The notes: a model not told the origin generated them from the sequence alone. Positions 44,614-54,767 are shown, counted from the stretch's first letter. The stretch is DNA of 64,000 bases from Acidobacteriaceae bacterium (GCA_025462885.1 JAOAPN010000014.1:744001-808000), one strand, 5' to 3'. A program made the numbers and translations.

Positions 44614-46143
44614 TCAGCGAACCTCCGCCTCGCGCAGAAAATCGAAGTTTCCACTCACCCGTGGTCTTACTCCTGCCAGCCGCGTCGAATACACCACATC
44701 ATTGTTCGGATACCACAGCGGGATTCCCGGCAACTCATCCGCCAGAATTCTCTGGACCTCGACATATTCCCGCCGCTGCTCTTCACGATCCGAAGCATCT
44801 CCCGCCGCCTTCATCAACTGATCCACCCGGGCATTGACGTAGCGCCCACGATTCCCACCCTTCGGAGGGAATCGATCCGAACCGAACACGTACCGGAAGA
44901 TATCCGGATCCTCATTGCTTCCAATCCAACGCAGCGCATACATCTGAAACGCGCCCTTCGTTACATCCGAATAGAACGTCCCAAACTCTGCCGACCGTAT
45001 CTGCAGATCGATGCCCGCTGAACGCAACTGCTGCTGTAACACCGCCGCCATCAGCCGAGTCGTCTCATCCGTGCTCGTCTTCAGCGTGATCCGCACCCTC
45101 ATCCCATCCTTATCCGCGTGAAGCCCTGCTTCTTCCAAGAGCCGTTTTGCCCGCTCGACATCATGCGGATAGGCGGCCATCTCCCCCGGTCCCGCTGCTG
45201 CCCAATGCGCCGGTGGCAACAGCGTATCCGCCAACTGCGCCTCACCCCGCCAGATCGCATTCACGATCGCCTGGCGATCCATCGCGCACGCCACAGCCTG
45301 CCGCACCCGTTTATCCTTTAGCACCGGATCGGTGACATTGAAGTTCGTATAAATCACCCGCGAACTCGGCCCCGATTCCACCTTCAGACCCGGTTCCTTC
45401 GCCAGCTCATGCACCATGTCCAGCGTCACGGCGTTGCTTGCCAGATCTGCTGAACCCTTCTTCAACTCCAGAGCTGCCGTAATCGCATCCGGAACCACCG
45501 AGAACCGTACCCGCTCAATCTTCGCCGGTCCCGCCCAGTACCCGGCATTGCGCTCGACGATCACCTCTTTATCCTGTACCGCACTCACGAACCGGAACGC
45601 CCCGGAACCCATCGGATGCAAGCCAAAGTCCTTACCCGCTCCCACCGGCACCACTCCAAAAAGTCCATCGCTCATGTTGAACAGCAGCGCAGCGTCGGGT
45701 CGCTTCAAGCGAACTCGCAGCGTTAGCGGATCCACTACCTCGACCTTCTCCACCGAAGAAAAAGCTCCACTCTTAGCCGTCACCAGGGATCCATCGATCA
45801 TGCTCCGGATCGTATAAGCGACATCCTTCGCGCCCAACGGCTGCCCATCCTGAAATCGAACCCCATCGCGCAGATGAAACACCCAGGTCAAACGGTCCGG
45901 CTGTTCCCAGTTCGTAGCCAGCCACGGCTGCAGGTTGAAGTGCTCATCCTTCTTAACCAGCGCATCAAAGATCAGTCCGCCAACAAACTCACTCTGCGCA
46001 TCTGTCCCCTGCCGCACGTCGAGATTGGTGGGGCTACTCTCCAGGATCATCACCACTGTGCGCGGATCCTCCATCCGCCGACGACAGCCTGTAAATAAGA
46101 GCAACATCACCAGGACACAAATCCGGGTGCCCCATTCATGCAT
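44614..46143 (-). CDS. Peptide/nickel ABC transporter substrate-binding lipoprotein (SBP family 5)
   Basis: A 509-residue lipoprotein: MHEWGTRICVLVMLLLFTGC is a type II signal ending in the lipobox cysteine, which supports the ATG at 46143 over the frame start at 46284 (an overlap with anmK). SBP_bac_5 features follow: WEQPDRLTWVFHLRDGVRFQDGQPLGAKDVAYTI, YAL-type middle domain and GIPLWYPNNDVVYS near the end. It would feed DppBC-like permeases, which here are 20-25 kb away. It follows mutS and anmK on the same strand, 59 bp after anmK, whose product handles muropeptide sugars, so cell-wall peptide recycling is possible. Confidence 0.9.
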   Translation of the reverse strand: MHEWGTRICVLVMLLLFTGCRRRMEDPRTVVMILESSPTNLDVRQGTDAQSEFVGGLIFDALVKKDEHFNLQPWLATNWEQPDRLTWVFHLRDGVRFQDGQPLGAKDVAYTIRSMIDGSLVTAKSGAFSSVEKVEVVDPLTLRVRLKRPDAALLFNMSDGLFGVVPVGAGKDFGLHPMGSGAFRFVSAVQDKEVIVERNAGYWAGPAKIERVRFSVVPDAITAALELKKGSADLASNAVTLDMVHELAKEPGLKVESGPSSRVIYTNFNVTDPVLKDKRVRQAVACAMDRQAIVNAIWRGEAQLADTLLPPAHWAAAGPGEMAAYPHDVERAKRLLEEAGLHADKDGMRVRITLKTSTDETTRLMAAVLQQQLRSAGIDLQIRSAEFGTFYSDVTKGAFQMYALRWIGSNEDPDIFRYVFGSDRFPPKGGNRGRYVNARVDQLMKAAGDASDREEQRREYVEVQRILADELPGIPLWYPNNDVVYSTRLAGVRPRVSGNFDFLREAEVR

Positions 46144-46202
46144 CTTTATCGCATGGGCTGGGATTCGCGAAGCGAGCCGCATTCCTGTCCCTCCGCAACC
46201 AC

Positions 46203-47390
46203 TCATCCGAACGTCACCTTCCCCAACACCACAGGCCGTGCAGCCCCAGTAGCACTTACTACATTTCCCGGAACCCGGTTCCACGTCATCCAGGCCAGCA
46301 AGGCGAATGCCACCGCCTCTTTTGCCTGCGCCTCGATTCCGAGCTCGTCCATTCCGCGAACCGTCACCCCGAGCGGCTCAAGCCCTTCGCGCAACATTCC
46401 CATCAGAGTTACATTCTTCACCCCACCCCCAGCCGCAATAAACTCCGTCTTAGCCAGCGGAGCCCGTGCTCCAAGATGCGCCCAAACAAACTTCCGGTAG
46501 GCATCTACCACCGAAGCCGCCGTCAATCCAGTAGCCGTCGCGATGACGTCTGCATCCGCGCCACCCGTCTTCCGGCAAGCTGCTATAAACCGCGACACAA
46601 ACGCCTCTCCAAACTCTTCGCGTCCACAACTCTTCGGCGGCAGGGCAGAGAAGTATCCCTCCCGCAAGACTCCCTCGATTACGGGCTGAAGAACCCGTCC
46701 GCGCCGCGCCACAGCACCGCCCCGGTCAAAACCTTTGTCGAAGAGTCGCTCCATGCAGGCATCGATCACCATATTCGCTGGCCCAGTATCGAACGCCATA
46801 ACCCCATCTACCGCAGCACCCGCTGGAATCGCAGTCAGATTCCCAATGCCGCCAAGATTCTGCAGTACCCGGTTTACCTTCGCCGAACGGAACATGACGT
46901 AATCCAGCATCGGCACCAGCGGAGCACCCTGTCCACCTGCCGCCAGATCCGCCGGCCGAAAGTCACTCACCACCGGAACCCGCAGCCGCTCGGCAATCAC
47001 GCTCGGCTCACCCATCTGCCACGTAGCCCGAATCGGAGCTCCCAGGTACTTCGCCGCGACTCCCTGATGATAGATCGTCTGCCCATGACACCCCACCAAC
47101 GCCGCCTTCACCCGAAACTGTTGCTCAGCCTTCGCCACACACTCCGCATAGATCCCACCCAGCCGCCAATGCAACCGGCTCAAATCCGCTACCGAAGCCG
47201 CCTTCGCATCCATCGCGCCAAGCACCGCCGCTCGCGTCGCCTTCGAGTACGCAAACCCCACATGCCCCAACACCTTCGCGCGCGGAACGCCACCCTCAAC
47301 CGCAGGAGCAGAGATCTGGCACAACGCAACATCCACCCCATCCGCGGACGTCCCGCTCATCACCCCTGCCACTACCATTGCCTTAGCCAA
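46203..47390 (-). CDS. anmK: Anhydro-N-acetylmuramic acid kinase
   Basis: A 395-residue ASKHA-fold kinase that opens and phosphorylates 1,6-anhydroMurNAc in cytoplasmic peptidoglycan recycling. Motifs are VMSGTSADGVDVALC at the N-terminus, VGCHGQTIYHQ, NLGGIGNLT, MAFDTGPANMVIDA and AAGGGVKNVTLM. The start is either a TTG at 47390, only 3 bases after GGAGGG, or the ATG four codons later. It is 36 bp after mutS on the same strand. Confidence 0.95.
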   Translation of the reverse strand: MAKAMVVAGVMSGTSADGVDVALCQISAPAVEGGVPRAKVLGHVGFAYSKATRAAVLGAMDAKAASVADLSRLHWRLGGIYAECVAKAEQQFRVKAALVGCHGQTIYHQGVAAKYLGAPIRATWQMGEPSVIAERLRVPVVSDFRPADLAAGGQGAPLVPMLDYVMFRSAKVNRVLQNLGGIGNLTAIPAGAAVDGVMAFDTGPANMVIDACMERLFDKGFDRGGAVARRGRVLQPVIEGVLREGYFSALPPKSCGREEFGEAFVSRFIAACRKTGGADADVIATATGLTAASVVDAYRKFVWAHLGARAPLAKTEFIAAGGGVKNVTLMGMLREGLEPLGVTVRGMDELGIEAQAKEAVAFALLAWMTWNRVPGNVVSATGAARPVVLGKVTFG

Positions 47391-47426
47391 AGTCCCTCCA
47401 CGCTCACAACTACTAATTCACAACCC

Positions 47427-50345
47427 TCAACTGTTTTTTAGTTCCTTCTGCAACTCAGCCAACAAATTCAAAGCTTCGCGCGGAGTCATCTCATCCACGT
47501 CGACCTCGCCGATCCGGTCCACGATCCGCTGCGAGAGCGGAGTAAACATCGTCATCTGCAACTGCGGAGCCGCCACCGAAGCCGCCTCTCGCACCTGCTG
47601 TGACTCGGCTTTTTCATGCAGCTTCAGCACCTCGCGCGCTCGCCCGATGACTCCCGCCGGCAGCCCGGCCAGCCGCGCTACCTCGATTCCATAGCTTTTG
47701 CTCGCCGGTCCCGACTCGACCGTGTGGAGGAAGACGATCCCGGTCGAAGTCTCCTTCACCGTTACCCGCAGATTTTTGAGCCGCGCCAACCTGTCTGCCA
47801 ACAGGGTGAGCTCGTGATAGTGCGTCGCAAAGAGCGTCCGGGCGCCGATCCGGTCATGCAGATGTTCAACCGTCGCCCACGCCAGGCTCAAGCCGTCGTA
47901 GGTGGCGGTTCCGCGTCCCATCTCATCCAGCAGCACTAAAGACCGGGCCGTCGCAGTATTCAGAATCGCCGCTGTCTCCGTCATCTCCACCATGAAGGTC
48001 GAGCGTCCGCGCGCGACATTATCACTGGCCCCGATACGCGTATAAATTCGATCCACCAACCCCAGTCGCATTCTCTCCGCCGGCACAAAGCACCCGCACT
48101 GTGCCATCACCACCAGCAACGCCGCTTGCCGGAGGTAGGTACTCTTACCGCCCATATTCGGCCCAGTAATCAACATCAAGGCCGGCCCGCCACCCGTCTT
48201 GATGTCGTCATCCAGACTAGAGCCGGGTGCCCCAGGTCCGGACTCTCGGACCTGGGCTTCAGCTCCACCAACACCGCCCGCATCCAGAAACAAGGAATTA
48301 GGTACAAACCGCCCAGCGCCCGACTCCTCCATCCGCCGCTCCACCACCGGATGCCGAGCCTGCAGAAACTCCAGTACGCCGGACACCTCGACCTCCGGCT
48401 TCACCCACCCGCGCAGAGCAGCCAGATGCGCAAAGCAGGTCAGCATATCGATCTCCGCGACCCGCCGCGCCGTCTCTCGCATCCGCTGGGCCGCTGCTAG
48501 CAACTCGTGCCGCAACTCTCCAAAGATGCGTCGCTCGATCTCGCCCGAACGTTCCTGCGCTGTCAGAATCTTGGCCTCGTACTCCTTCAGCTCCGGAGTG
48601 GTAAATCGCTCCGCGTTGACCAGCGTCTGCTTCCGCTCATAGTCCGCCGGAACTGACTTCGCGTTTGCCTTCGTCACTTCAAGGTAGTACCCGAATACCG
48701 AGTTAAATCGCACCTTCAGCGATCCGATCCCTGTTCTGGCTCGCTCTCGTTCTTCGATCGCCACCAGGGCCTGCCGCCCGCTCCGACTCAACTCACGAAG
48801 TTCATCCAACTCCGCATTCACGCCTGCCCGGATCACGCCACCATCCGAGAAGTTGACCGGCGGCTCCTCCGCGATGGTCCGCATCACCCTCTCGTGTAGA
48901 TCTGCGAGCGGGTCGAAGACCGCGATCAACTCCCGCCACCGCGCCGCTCCAAACACCCCCACCGCCGCAACCAATCCCGGCAGACACCCCAGCGTCCCCG
49001 CCAGGGCCATCACCTCCCGTGGTCCCGCCGAATCCAGAGCCACACGGGCCAGCAATCGCTCCAGGTCGAGTACCCCGTCCATCGACCGCCGTACTCCTTC
49101 ACGCCCCCGTAGATCGGCGACTGCCTCTCCGACCGCCTCCAGTCGGGCCTGAATCGCCAGCAGATCGTTCGAAGGCCGCAACAGCGTAGCCCGCAACAGC
49201 CTCTTACCCATCGGAGTGCAACAGGCGTCCAGCGTGTAGAAGAGCGTAGTTTGGGCCGACTCGCCCGAAAACAGCGGCTCCACCAGTTCCAGATTCCGGA
49301 CGCTCACCGCATCCAGTTCAAGACAGGTCGACCGCTCGTAGTACCGCACCCCATCCACGTGCTCGACCGCACCCTGCTTGGTCTTCTGGATATAGTGCAG
49401 CAAAGCTCCAGCAGCGACCGCCGCTGCCTCATGCCCGGCCAGTCCCATTCCATCGAGCGAGTGCACCTTGAAGTGGTTCCGCAGCAACGGCAGCGCATAC
49501 TCCGCCGAAAATACCCACTCATCGACCGCCGTCTTGGTCCGAATCGCATCCAGGCCACTGCCCAGATCCTCAACTATTTTCTCGTCAAGCTGCTTAGATT
49601 GATCACGACTAGCCGGATCGGAACGATCTCCATGAGTACGGTCGCCGTTCTTAGAACGATCGTCACCCTTAGAACGGTCGTCATCCTGAGCGGAGCGAAG
49701 GACCCCTGTATTCCGTTCTTGCTGTTTGCTCTTCGCACTCAGCCCCAATTGTCCTGATTGCCCCACCCCGCCCAACAATCCCGCCCCGTACAACAACTCC
49801 ACAGGACGGACCCGGCCCATCTCGTCCACCACACTCGCCCAGGCTCCAACGCCAGAAAACTCCGTTGCCCGAAACTCGCCCGTTGATAAATCCAGAAGCG
49901 CCAACGCACACACCTGCGCCGGTCCCAAACCGTTCACATACACGCTGGCCAGATAATTACTTTGCTCCGCTCCCAGCGTCGGGTCCATCGCGGTCCCCGG
50001 CGTCAGAATCCGCGTCACCTCGCGCTTTACGATCCCTTTGACGGTCTTCGGGTCTTCCATCTGCTCGCACATCGCGATCCGATAGCCCTTACGCAGCAAT
50101 CGCTGGAGGTAGACCTCCGCCGCATGGTAGGGAACACCACACATCGGCTGCTTTTTTTCCCGGTCCCGGGCGGTCAGGGTCAGTTGCAGCTCCCGCGCCA
50201 CCAGGATCGCGTCGTCGTAGAACAGCTCGTAGAAGTCCCCGATCCGGCAGAACATCAGGCAGTCCGGATACTGCTCTTTCGCAGCAAAATACTGCCGCAT
50301 CACAGGGGTCAGGGCATTCGCATCGCTTGTAAGTTCTTTCGTCAC
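47427..50345 (-). CDS. mutS: DNA mismatch repair protein MutS with two repeat-derived insertions
   Basis: About 972 residues, against 850-880 in most relatives. Domain I holds the mismatch-binding CRIGDFYELFYDDA; the ATPase has Walker A ITGPNMGGKSTYL (near residue 728), SLVLLDEMGRGTATYDG and FATHYHEL. Two insertions explain the length. In the connector domain, about 50 residues of RSAQDDDRSKGDD-type low complexity come from a dispersed DNA repeat plus 18-bp tandem repeats. Before Walker A there is a short segment from a 9-bp palindrome. The GTG at 50345 is taken as start, since the longer frame to 50444 lacks homology; no strong ribosome site is seen. Confidence 0.93.
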   Translation of the reverse strand: MTKELTSDANALTPVMRQYFAAKEQYPDCLMFCRIGDFYELFYDDAILVARELQLTLTARDREKKQPMCGVPYHAAEVYLQRLLRKGYRIAMCEQMEDPKTVKGIVKREVTRILTPGTAMDPTLGAEQSNYLASVYVNGLGPAQVCALALLDLSTGEFRATEFSGVGAWASVVDEMGRVRPVELLYGAGLLGGVGQSGQLGLSAKSKQQERNTGVLRSAQDDDRSKGDDRSKNGDRTHGDRSDPASRDQSKQLDEKIVEDLGSGLDAIRTKTAVDEWVFSAEYALPLLRNHFKVHSLDGMGLAGHEAAAVAAGALLHYIQKTKQGAVEHVDGVRYYERSTCLELDAVSVRNLELVEPLFSGESAQTTLFYTLDACCTPMGKRLLRATLLRPSNDLLAIQARLEAVGEAVADLRGREGVRRSMDGVLDLERLLARVALDSAGPREVMALAGTLGCLPGLVAAVGVFGAARWRELIAVFDPLADLHERVMRTIAEEPPVNFSDGGVIRAGVNAELDELRELSRSGRQALVAIEERERARTGIGSLKVRFNSVFGYYLEVTKANAKSVPADYERKQTLVNAERFTTPELKEYEAKILTAQERSGEIERRIFGELRHELLAAAQRMRETARRVAEIDMLTCFAHLAALRGWVKPEVEVSGVLEFLQARHPVVERRMEESGAGRFVPNSLFLDAGGVGGAEAQVRESGPGAPGSSLDDDIKTGGGPALMLITGPNMGGKSTYLRQAALLVVMAQCGCFVPAERMRLGLVDRIYTRIGASDNVARGRSTFMVEMTETAAILNTATARSLVLLDEMGRGTATYDGLSLAWATVEHLHDRIGARTLFATHYHELTLLADRLARLKNLRVTVKETSTGIVFLHTVESGPASKSYGIEVARLAGLPAGVIGRAREVLKLHEKAESQQVREAASVAAPQLQMTMFTPLSQRIVDRIGEVDVDEMTPREALNLLAELQKELKNS
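48231..48256. repeat. Palindrome inserted in mutS before the ATPase domain
   Basis: CCCAGGTCC (48231-48239) and GGACCTGGG (48248-48256) form a perfect 9-bp hairpin, translated in frame as part of QVRESGPGAPG, a segment that other MutS proteins lack. Confidence 0.6.
49639..49704. repeat. 18-bp tandem repeat plus dispersed repeat inside mutS
   Basis: Units at 49639-49656, 49657-49674 and 49675-49692 share CGRTCGYCRYYCTTAGAA-like sequence (18 bp, so six codons). The third merges into a GTCATCCTGAGC element (49680-49704) that also occurs between gmd and fcl at 26537. Confidence 0.75.
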
Positions 50346-50563
50346 AGGAAAGCCCAGAATACCCCATCGACCCCTGTCTCTGCCGTGGCAATGCTTCGCT
50401 GCGACAGCTCTCCTGGGACAAAACACGGGAGCTGTCGCCAGCAATCGGAACTTAGCAGGATAAAGATCAGCATCCCCGCCACCGACGGCTTCGATCCCGT
50501 CGAACGCAACCTCACGATATACTTAGGGTTTGGGACCAATCGTTACTGTTCCCACAACAAGTT

Positions 50564-51367
50564 ATGACCCTCCTCTGGCTCAGAGTCGCTGTCCTCCTCT
50601 ATGGCATTGCCGCCCTCGCGGTTCTGCCAGCGGCCCTGTACGACCGACCCAACTGGAGCCGCGTCGCCATCCCGGTCACCATTGCAGCGCTCCTTTTCCA
50701 CTTCGTCTCCCTCGCCGAGATGCTGAATGCCGCGCACCGCACGCTCCCCGTTGAAGCCCACGAGACCCAGTCGCTCCTCGCGATTCTTCTCGTCGCCGCC
50801 TTTCTGGCAGTTTTTGCCCGCTACAAGACGGTCGCGCTCGGCATCTTCGTCCTCCCGGTAGCCTTCCTGCTGACGCTGGTTCCGGCCTTCCGGCGCGGGC
50901 AGGAGACCATCGTTCCCGCCAACTCCGGCTGGATCTTCCTGCACATCGCGCTGTTGCTGGCCGCCTACGTGGCGCTCTTTCTGTCTCTCCTCGCCTCCGT
51001 CCTCTACCTGATTCAAGAGCGCCGCCTCAAAACCAAGCAGCCCGCCCTTCGCGGACTGCCGCCGCTCGAAACCACGGACCAGATCGCCCTCAAGACCCTG
51101 CTCTTCGGCCTCCCCTGCATGACTGCCGGCCTCCTCATCGGATCCGTTCTCGCCGAACAACTCTACGGCCCCGCCTTCTTCTCCGATCCCAAGATCCTCC
51201 TGGCCTTCGCCATGTGGTTCGCCTACTGCACCATGATCTTCATCCGCCGCCACTCCGGCCTGCGCGGACGCCGTGCCGTCTATCTGTCCAGCTTCGTCTT
51301 TCTGGTGATCGTCGCCGTCTGGGCTGCTAACCAGTTCTCCTCCGTCCACAGGTTCACGACACCATGA
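50564..51367 (+). CDS. CcsA/HemX-type cytochrome c assembly membrane protein
   Basis: A 267-residue protein with eight predicted helices, like HemX or the CcsA haem-handling family. The region PANSGWIFLHIALLLAAYVALFLSLLASVLYLIQERRLK matches the conserved tryptophan/histidine segment, and histidines near helices (FHFVSLAEML) could ligand haem. Its stop overlaps the hemA start (ATGA), a common hemX-hemA arrangement. It is divergent from mutS. Whether it exports haem or regulates HemA levels is not shown by the sequence. Confidence 0.85.
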   Translation: MTLLWLRVAVLLYGIAALAVLPAALYDRPNWSRVAIPVTIAALLFHFVSLAEMLNAAHRTLPVEAHETQSLLAILLVAAFLAVFARYKTVALGIFVLPVAFLLTLVPAFRRGQETIVPANSGWIFLHIALLLAAYVALFLSLLASVLYLIQERRLKTKQPALRGLPPLETTDQIALKTLLFGLPCMTAGLLIGSVLAEQLYGPAFFSDPKILLAFAMWFAYCTMIFIRRHSGLRGRRAVYLSSFVFLVIVAVWAANQFSSVHRFTTP

Positions 51368-52632
51368 GCCTGACCGGAAGCCCCAACCAGAAGCTGGTGC
51401 TGCTCGGCATCAACCACAACACCGCGCCGGTTGACGTGCGCGAGCGCCTCGCCATCCCGCCGGAGCGCCTTGCCGACGCCACTCGCACCCTGCTCCACCA
51501 GCCCGGCATTCGCGAGGGCCTGATTCTCTCGACCTGTAACCGGGTCGAGCTCATCACTCTTCAAGAGTCCGACGCGGACGGTGGCTTCTCTCCCGACCTT
51601 CCCCGCTTCCTGCATGAGTATTTCTCCGTCACCCAGGCGACCCTGCAGCCCCATCTTTATGAGTTCCGAGAGCGGGAAGCAGTACGCCATCTCTTCCGAG
51701 TAGCCTCCTCCCTTGACTCCATGGTCGTCGGCGAGCCGCAAATCCTTGGCCAGGTTAAGGAGTCCTACACCATTGCCCGCGAGGTTGGAGCCGTCTCTAC
51801 GAACCTCGAAGCCCTCCTCCAGCGCACCTTCACGGTCGCCAAGAAGGTCCGTAGCGAGACTCAGATCGGATCCAGCTCCGTCTCGATCGCGTCCGTGGCA
51901 GTCGATCTCGCCCGCAAGATCTTCGGAAGTCTGCAGGGAAAGACGGTTCTGCTGGTCGGAGCCGGCAAGATGTCCGAGCTGGCAGCACGGCACCTCATCC
52001 AGCACGGAGCCTCCTCCATCCTCGTCTCCAACCGGACCGAGGCCCGGGCCGAGCATCTCGCCGCCGAGTTCCTTCACTCCAAGGTAACGGCAGGCGTCAT
52101 CCCCTTCGACAAGATCTACGAGCAGGCCGACCGCGCCGACATCGTCATCACCAGCACCGGCGCTCCAGAGAAGATTTTCGGCCGCTCCCATGGGGAGCAC
52201 TTCCTCCAGCGCCGCCGCAATCGCCCTATGTTCTTCATCGACATCGCTGTTCCACGCGACGTTGACCCCAAAATGAACGAGGTCGAAGGCTGCTTCGTCT
52301 ACGACATCGACGATCTCCAGCAAGTCGCCTCCGCCAACCTGGCCGATCGCAGCCGCGAGGCCGAGGCCGCCGAGTCCATCGTCAGTAGAGAAGTCGAAAA
52401 ATACCAGCAGCGGCTCCAGGTCCGCGACAACGTTCCCGCGATTCTTGCCCTGCAGCAAAGTGCCGAAGCCATCCGCGAAGCCGAACTGGTTCGCGCGTCC
52501 AAGCGCCTCTCCGACCTGACCCCGGCGCAGCGGGAGGCCGTAGAAGCGCTCACCCGCAGCCTCACCGCAAAACTGCTTCATCCACAGCTCACAGCACTGC
52601 GTCGAGGCCCGGAGAGTACGCCGGAAGACTAA
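51364..52632 (+). CDS. hemA: Glutamyl-tRNA reductase
   Basis: A 422-residue enzyme reducing Glu-tRNA to glutamate-1-semialdehyde, the first committed step of C5 haem synthesis. The catalytic cysteine is C58 in LSTCNRVEL. Other marks are GINHNTAPVDVRERL, VGEPQILGQVKESY and the NADPH loop VLLVGAGKMSELAARHL. It is translationally coupled to the ccsA/hemX-like gene, and hemC is 3.4 kb downstream on the same strand. Confidence 0.96.
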   Translation: MSLTGSPNQKLVLLGINHNTAPVDVRERLAIPPERLADATRTLLHQPGIREGLILSTCNRVELITLQESDADGGFSPDLPRFLHEYFSVTQATLQPHLYEFREREAVRHLFRVASSLDSMVVGEPQILGQVKESYTIAREVGAVSTNLEALLQRTFTVAKKVRSETQIGSSSVSIASVAVDLARKIFGSLQGKTVLLVGAGKMSELAARHLIQHGASSILVSNRTEARAEHLAAEFLHSKVTAGVIPFDKIYEQADRADIVITSTGAPEKIFGRSHGEHFLQRRRNRPMFFIDIAVPRDVDPKMNEVEGCFVYDIDDLQQVASANLADRSREAEAAESIVSREVEKYQQRLQVRDNVPAILALQQSAEAIREAELVRASKRLSDLTPAQREAVEALTRSLTAKLLHPQLTALRRGPESTPED

Positions 52633-52641
52633 AATATCTGG

Positions 52642-54705
52642 ATGAGCACTTCGACTCTCCCGACTGCCGTTGCCTCCACCGCAAGCCTGCCAGCGTCCAA
52701 CCCCTTCGCATCGCCCAGCACCCTCCCGTACCAAGCTCCGCATTTCGACAAGATCGAAGATAGGGATTACATGCCCGCGATCGAAGCCGGAATGGCCGAG
52801 CAGCGCGCCGAGATCGATGCCATTGCTAACAGCTCCGAGCCGGCAACCTTCGAGAACACTCTCGTCGCCATGGAGCAGTCGGGCCGTCTACTCAGCCGCG
52901 TCCTCTCCGTCTTCGGTGCCGTGACGGGTGCCAACACCAACCCAACCCTCCAGGACATCAAGACCCAGATCGCTCCTCGCCTCGCAGCCCACAGCGACGC
53001 GATCAACCTGAACCAGGCCCTCTTCGAGCGGGTCTCGGCGATCTACAACCAGCGCGCCTCAATCGGCCTCGATCCCGAGTCCCTTCGCCTTGTCGAGACG
53101 TACTATGACGGGTTCATCCATGCAGGCTCCAACCTTGGAGAGACCGAGAAGACGCGGCTTAAGGAACTCAACGAAGAAGCTTCCACCCTCTCCACGGCCT
53201 TTCTGACCAAAGTCCTCGCCGCCGCGAAGGAGTCGCTCTTCACGACCATCGACCCCGCAGCACTGGCGGGCCTCAGCGAAGCGCAGTTAGCTGCTGCTGC
53301 CGAGCTCGCGAAATCGCGCGACCTCGAAGGCTGGGCGCTTCCCATCCAGAACACTACGCAGCAGGACTTTTTCGACGCTCTCAGCAACCGCGATACCCGC
53401 AAGGCGCTCTTTGACCTCGCGTGGTCCCGCACCCAGTCCGGCAATGCGAACGACACCACGGAGATCATCGCGCGTCTCGCCCAGCTTCGTGCCGAACGGG
53501 CCACGCTGCTGGGATTCCCGACCTACGCAGCTTGGAAGCTATACGACCAGATGGCCAAAACGCAGGATACGGCGCTCAAGTTTCTGAGCGGCCTCGTCGC
53601 CAAAGCCACAACGCTGGTCGCGACCGAGGCTGCCGACCTGCAGGCCCTGATCGACTCCCAGAATCCGAGCAGGTCCTTCCAACTGCAGCCCTGGGACTGG
53701 AGCTTCTATGCCGAGCAACTCCGCAAGGCACGCTACGATCTCGACGAAGAGGCCATCAAGCCTTACTTCGAACTCAACACCGTCCTCGAGCAGGGCGTCT
53801 TCTACGCCGCCGAGCAACTCTTCGGCATCGCCTTCACCGAACGCCACGACGTTCCCGTCTACCATCCCACGGTTCGCGTCTTCGAGCTGACCGATACGGA
53901 CGGCTCACCCCTGTCGCTCTTCTACTTCGATCCCTTCAAGCGCGACAACAAGAACGGCGGTGCGTGGATGTCCTCGCTCGTCGGCCAGTCCCGCCTGCTC
54001 GGAACGCTGCCTGTTATCTATAACGTCTCCAACGTCCCGCAACCGGCGGAAGGGCAGCCCGTGCTCCTCACGCTGGACCATGTCATCACCCTCTTCCACG
54101 AGTTCGGCCACGCGCTGCATGGCCTCTTCTCGACCGCGCAATATCCGTCGCTGGCCGGAACTGCTGTTGCCCGCGACTTCGTAGAGTTCCCCTCGCAGTT
54201 CAACGAGTACTGGGCCACGTATCCAGCCGTCTTCTCGAACTACGCCAAGCACCACGCCACCGGCGAACCTATGCCAGCCGAACTCGCCGAGAAGATCCGC
54301 AAGGCGAAGGACTTCAACAAGGGCTATCACCTTGCCGAAGTGCTCGCTTCGTCCCTGATCGACATGGAATGGCACACCCTTGCTCCCGATGCTCCGCTCC
54401 AGGATCCCGACGCGCTGGAGACCGCAGCGCTCTCCAAGGCGGGCCTCAAGCTTGTGTACGCGCGTCCCCGCTATCGCTCCAGCTACTTCGCCCACATCTG
54501 GGGAGGTGGATACGCTGCCGGCTACTATGCCTACCAGTGGGCCGAGACTCTGGAGAACGAGGCGATCGAGTGGTTCGAGTCGCACGGCGGCCTCACTCGC
54601 GCCAACGGAGACCGCTTGCGCTCGATGATTCTCTCCCGCGGCAACACCGAGGATCTGGCGCAGATGTATGCCAATTGGATCGGCTCCGAAGCTCAACCCG
54701 CCTAG
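52642..54705 (+). CDS. dcp: M3-family peptidyl-dipeptidase (Dcp-like)
   Basis: A 687-residue zinc peptidase. The catalytic motif HEFGHALHGLF lies near residue 486, followed by DFVEFPSQFNEYW with the third zinc ligand region, as in Dcp. Length and the C-terminal Tyr/His region (YRSSYFAHIWGGGYAAGYYAYQW) fit peptidyl-dipeptidase Dcp better than oligopeptidase A. No signal peptide is seen, so it is probably cytoplasmic. It is 9 bp after hemA and may be co-transcribed. Confidence 0.93.
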   Translation: MSTSTLPTAVASTASLPASNPFASPSTLPYQAPHFDKIEDRDYMPAIEAGMAEQRAEIDAIANSSEPATFENTLVAMEQSGRLLSRVLSVFGAVTGANTNPTLQDIKTQIAPRLAAHSDAINLNQALFERVSAIYNQRASIGLDPESLRLVETYYDGFIHAGSNLGETEKTRLKELNEEASTLSTAFLTKVLAAAKESLFTTIDPAALAGLSEAQLAAAAELAKSRDLEGWALPIQNTTQQDFFDALSNRDTRKALFDLAWSRTQSGNANDTTEIIARLAQLRAERATLLGFPTYAAWKLYDQMAKTQDTALKFLSGLVAKATTLVATEAADLQALIDSQNPSRSFQLQPWDWSFYAEQLRKARYDLDEEAIKPYFELNTVLEQGVFYAAEQLFGIAFTERHDVPVYHPTVRVFELTDTDGSPLSLFYFDPFKRDNKNGGAWMSSLVGQSRLLGTLPVIYNVSNVPQPAEGQPVLLTLDHVITLFHEFGHALHGLFSTAQYPSLAGTAVARDFVEFPSQFNEYWATYPAVFSNYAKHHATGEPMPAELAEKIRKAKDFNKGYHLAEVLASSLIDMEWHTLAPDAPLQDPDALETAALSKAGLKLVYARPRYRSSYFAHIWGGGYAAGYYAYQWAETLENEAIEWFESHGGLTRANGDRLRSMILSRGNTEDLAQMYANWIGSEAQPA

Positions 54706-54767
54706 CGCGAAAACTTTCGTCCTTGCTGGGCGTGAGCCAACCCGAAGCGAACGCGAAAGTTGCTCCG

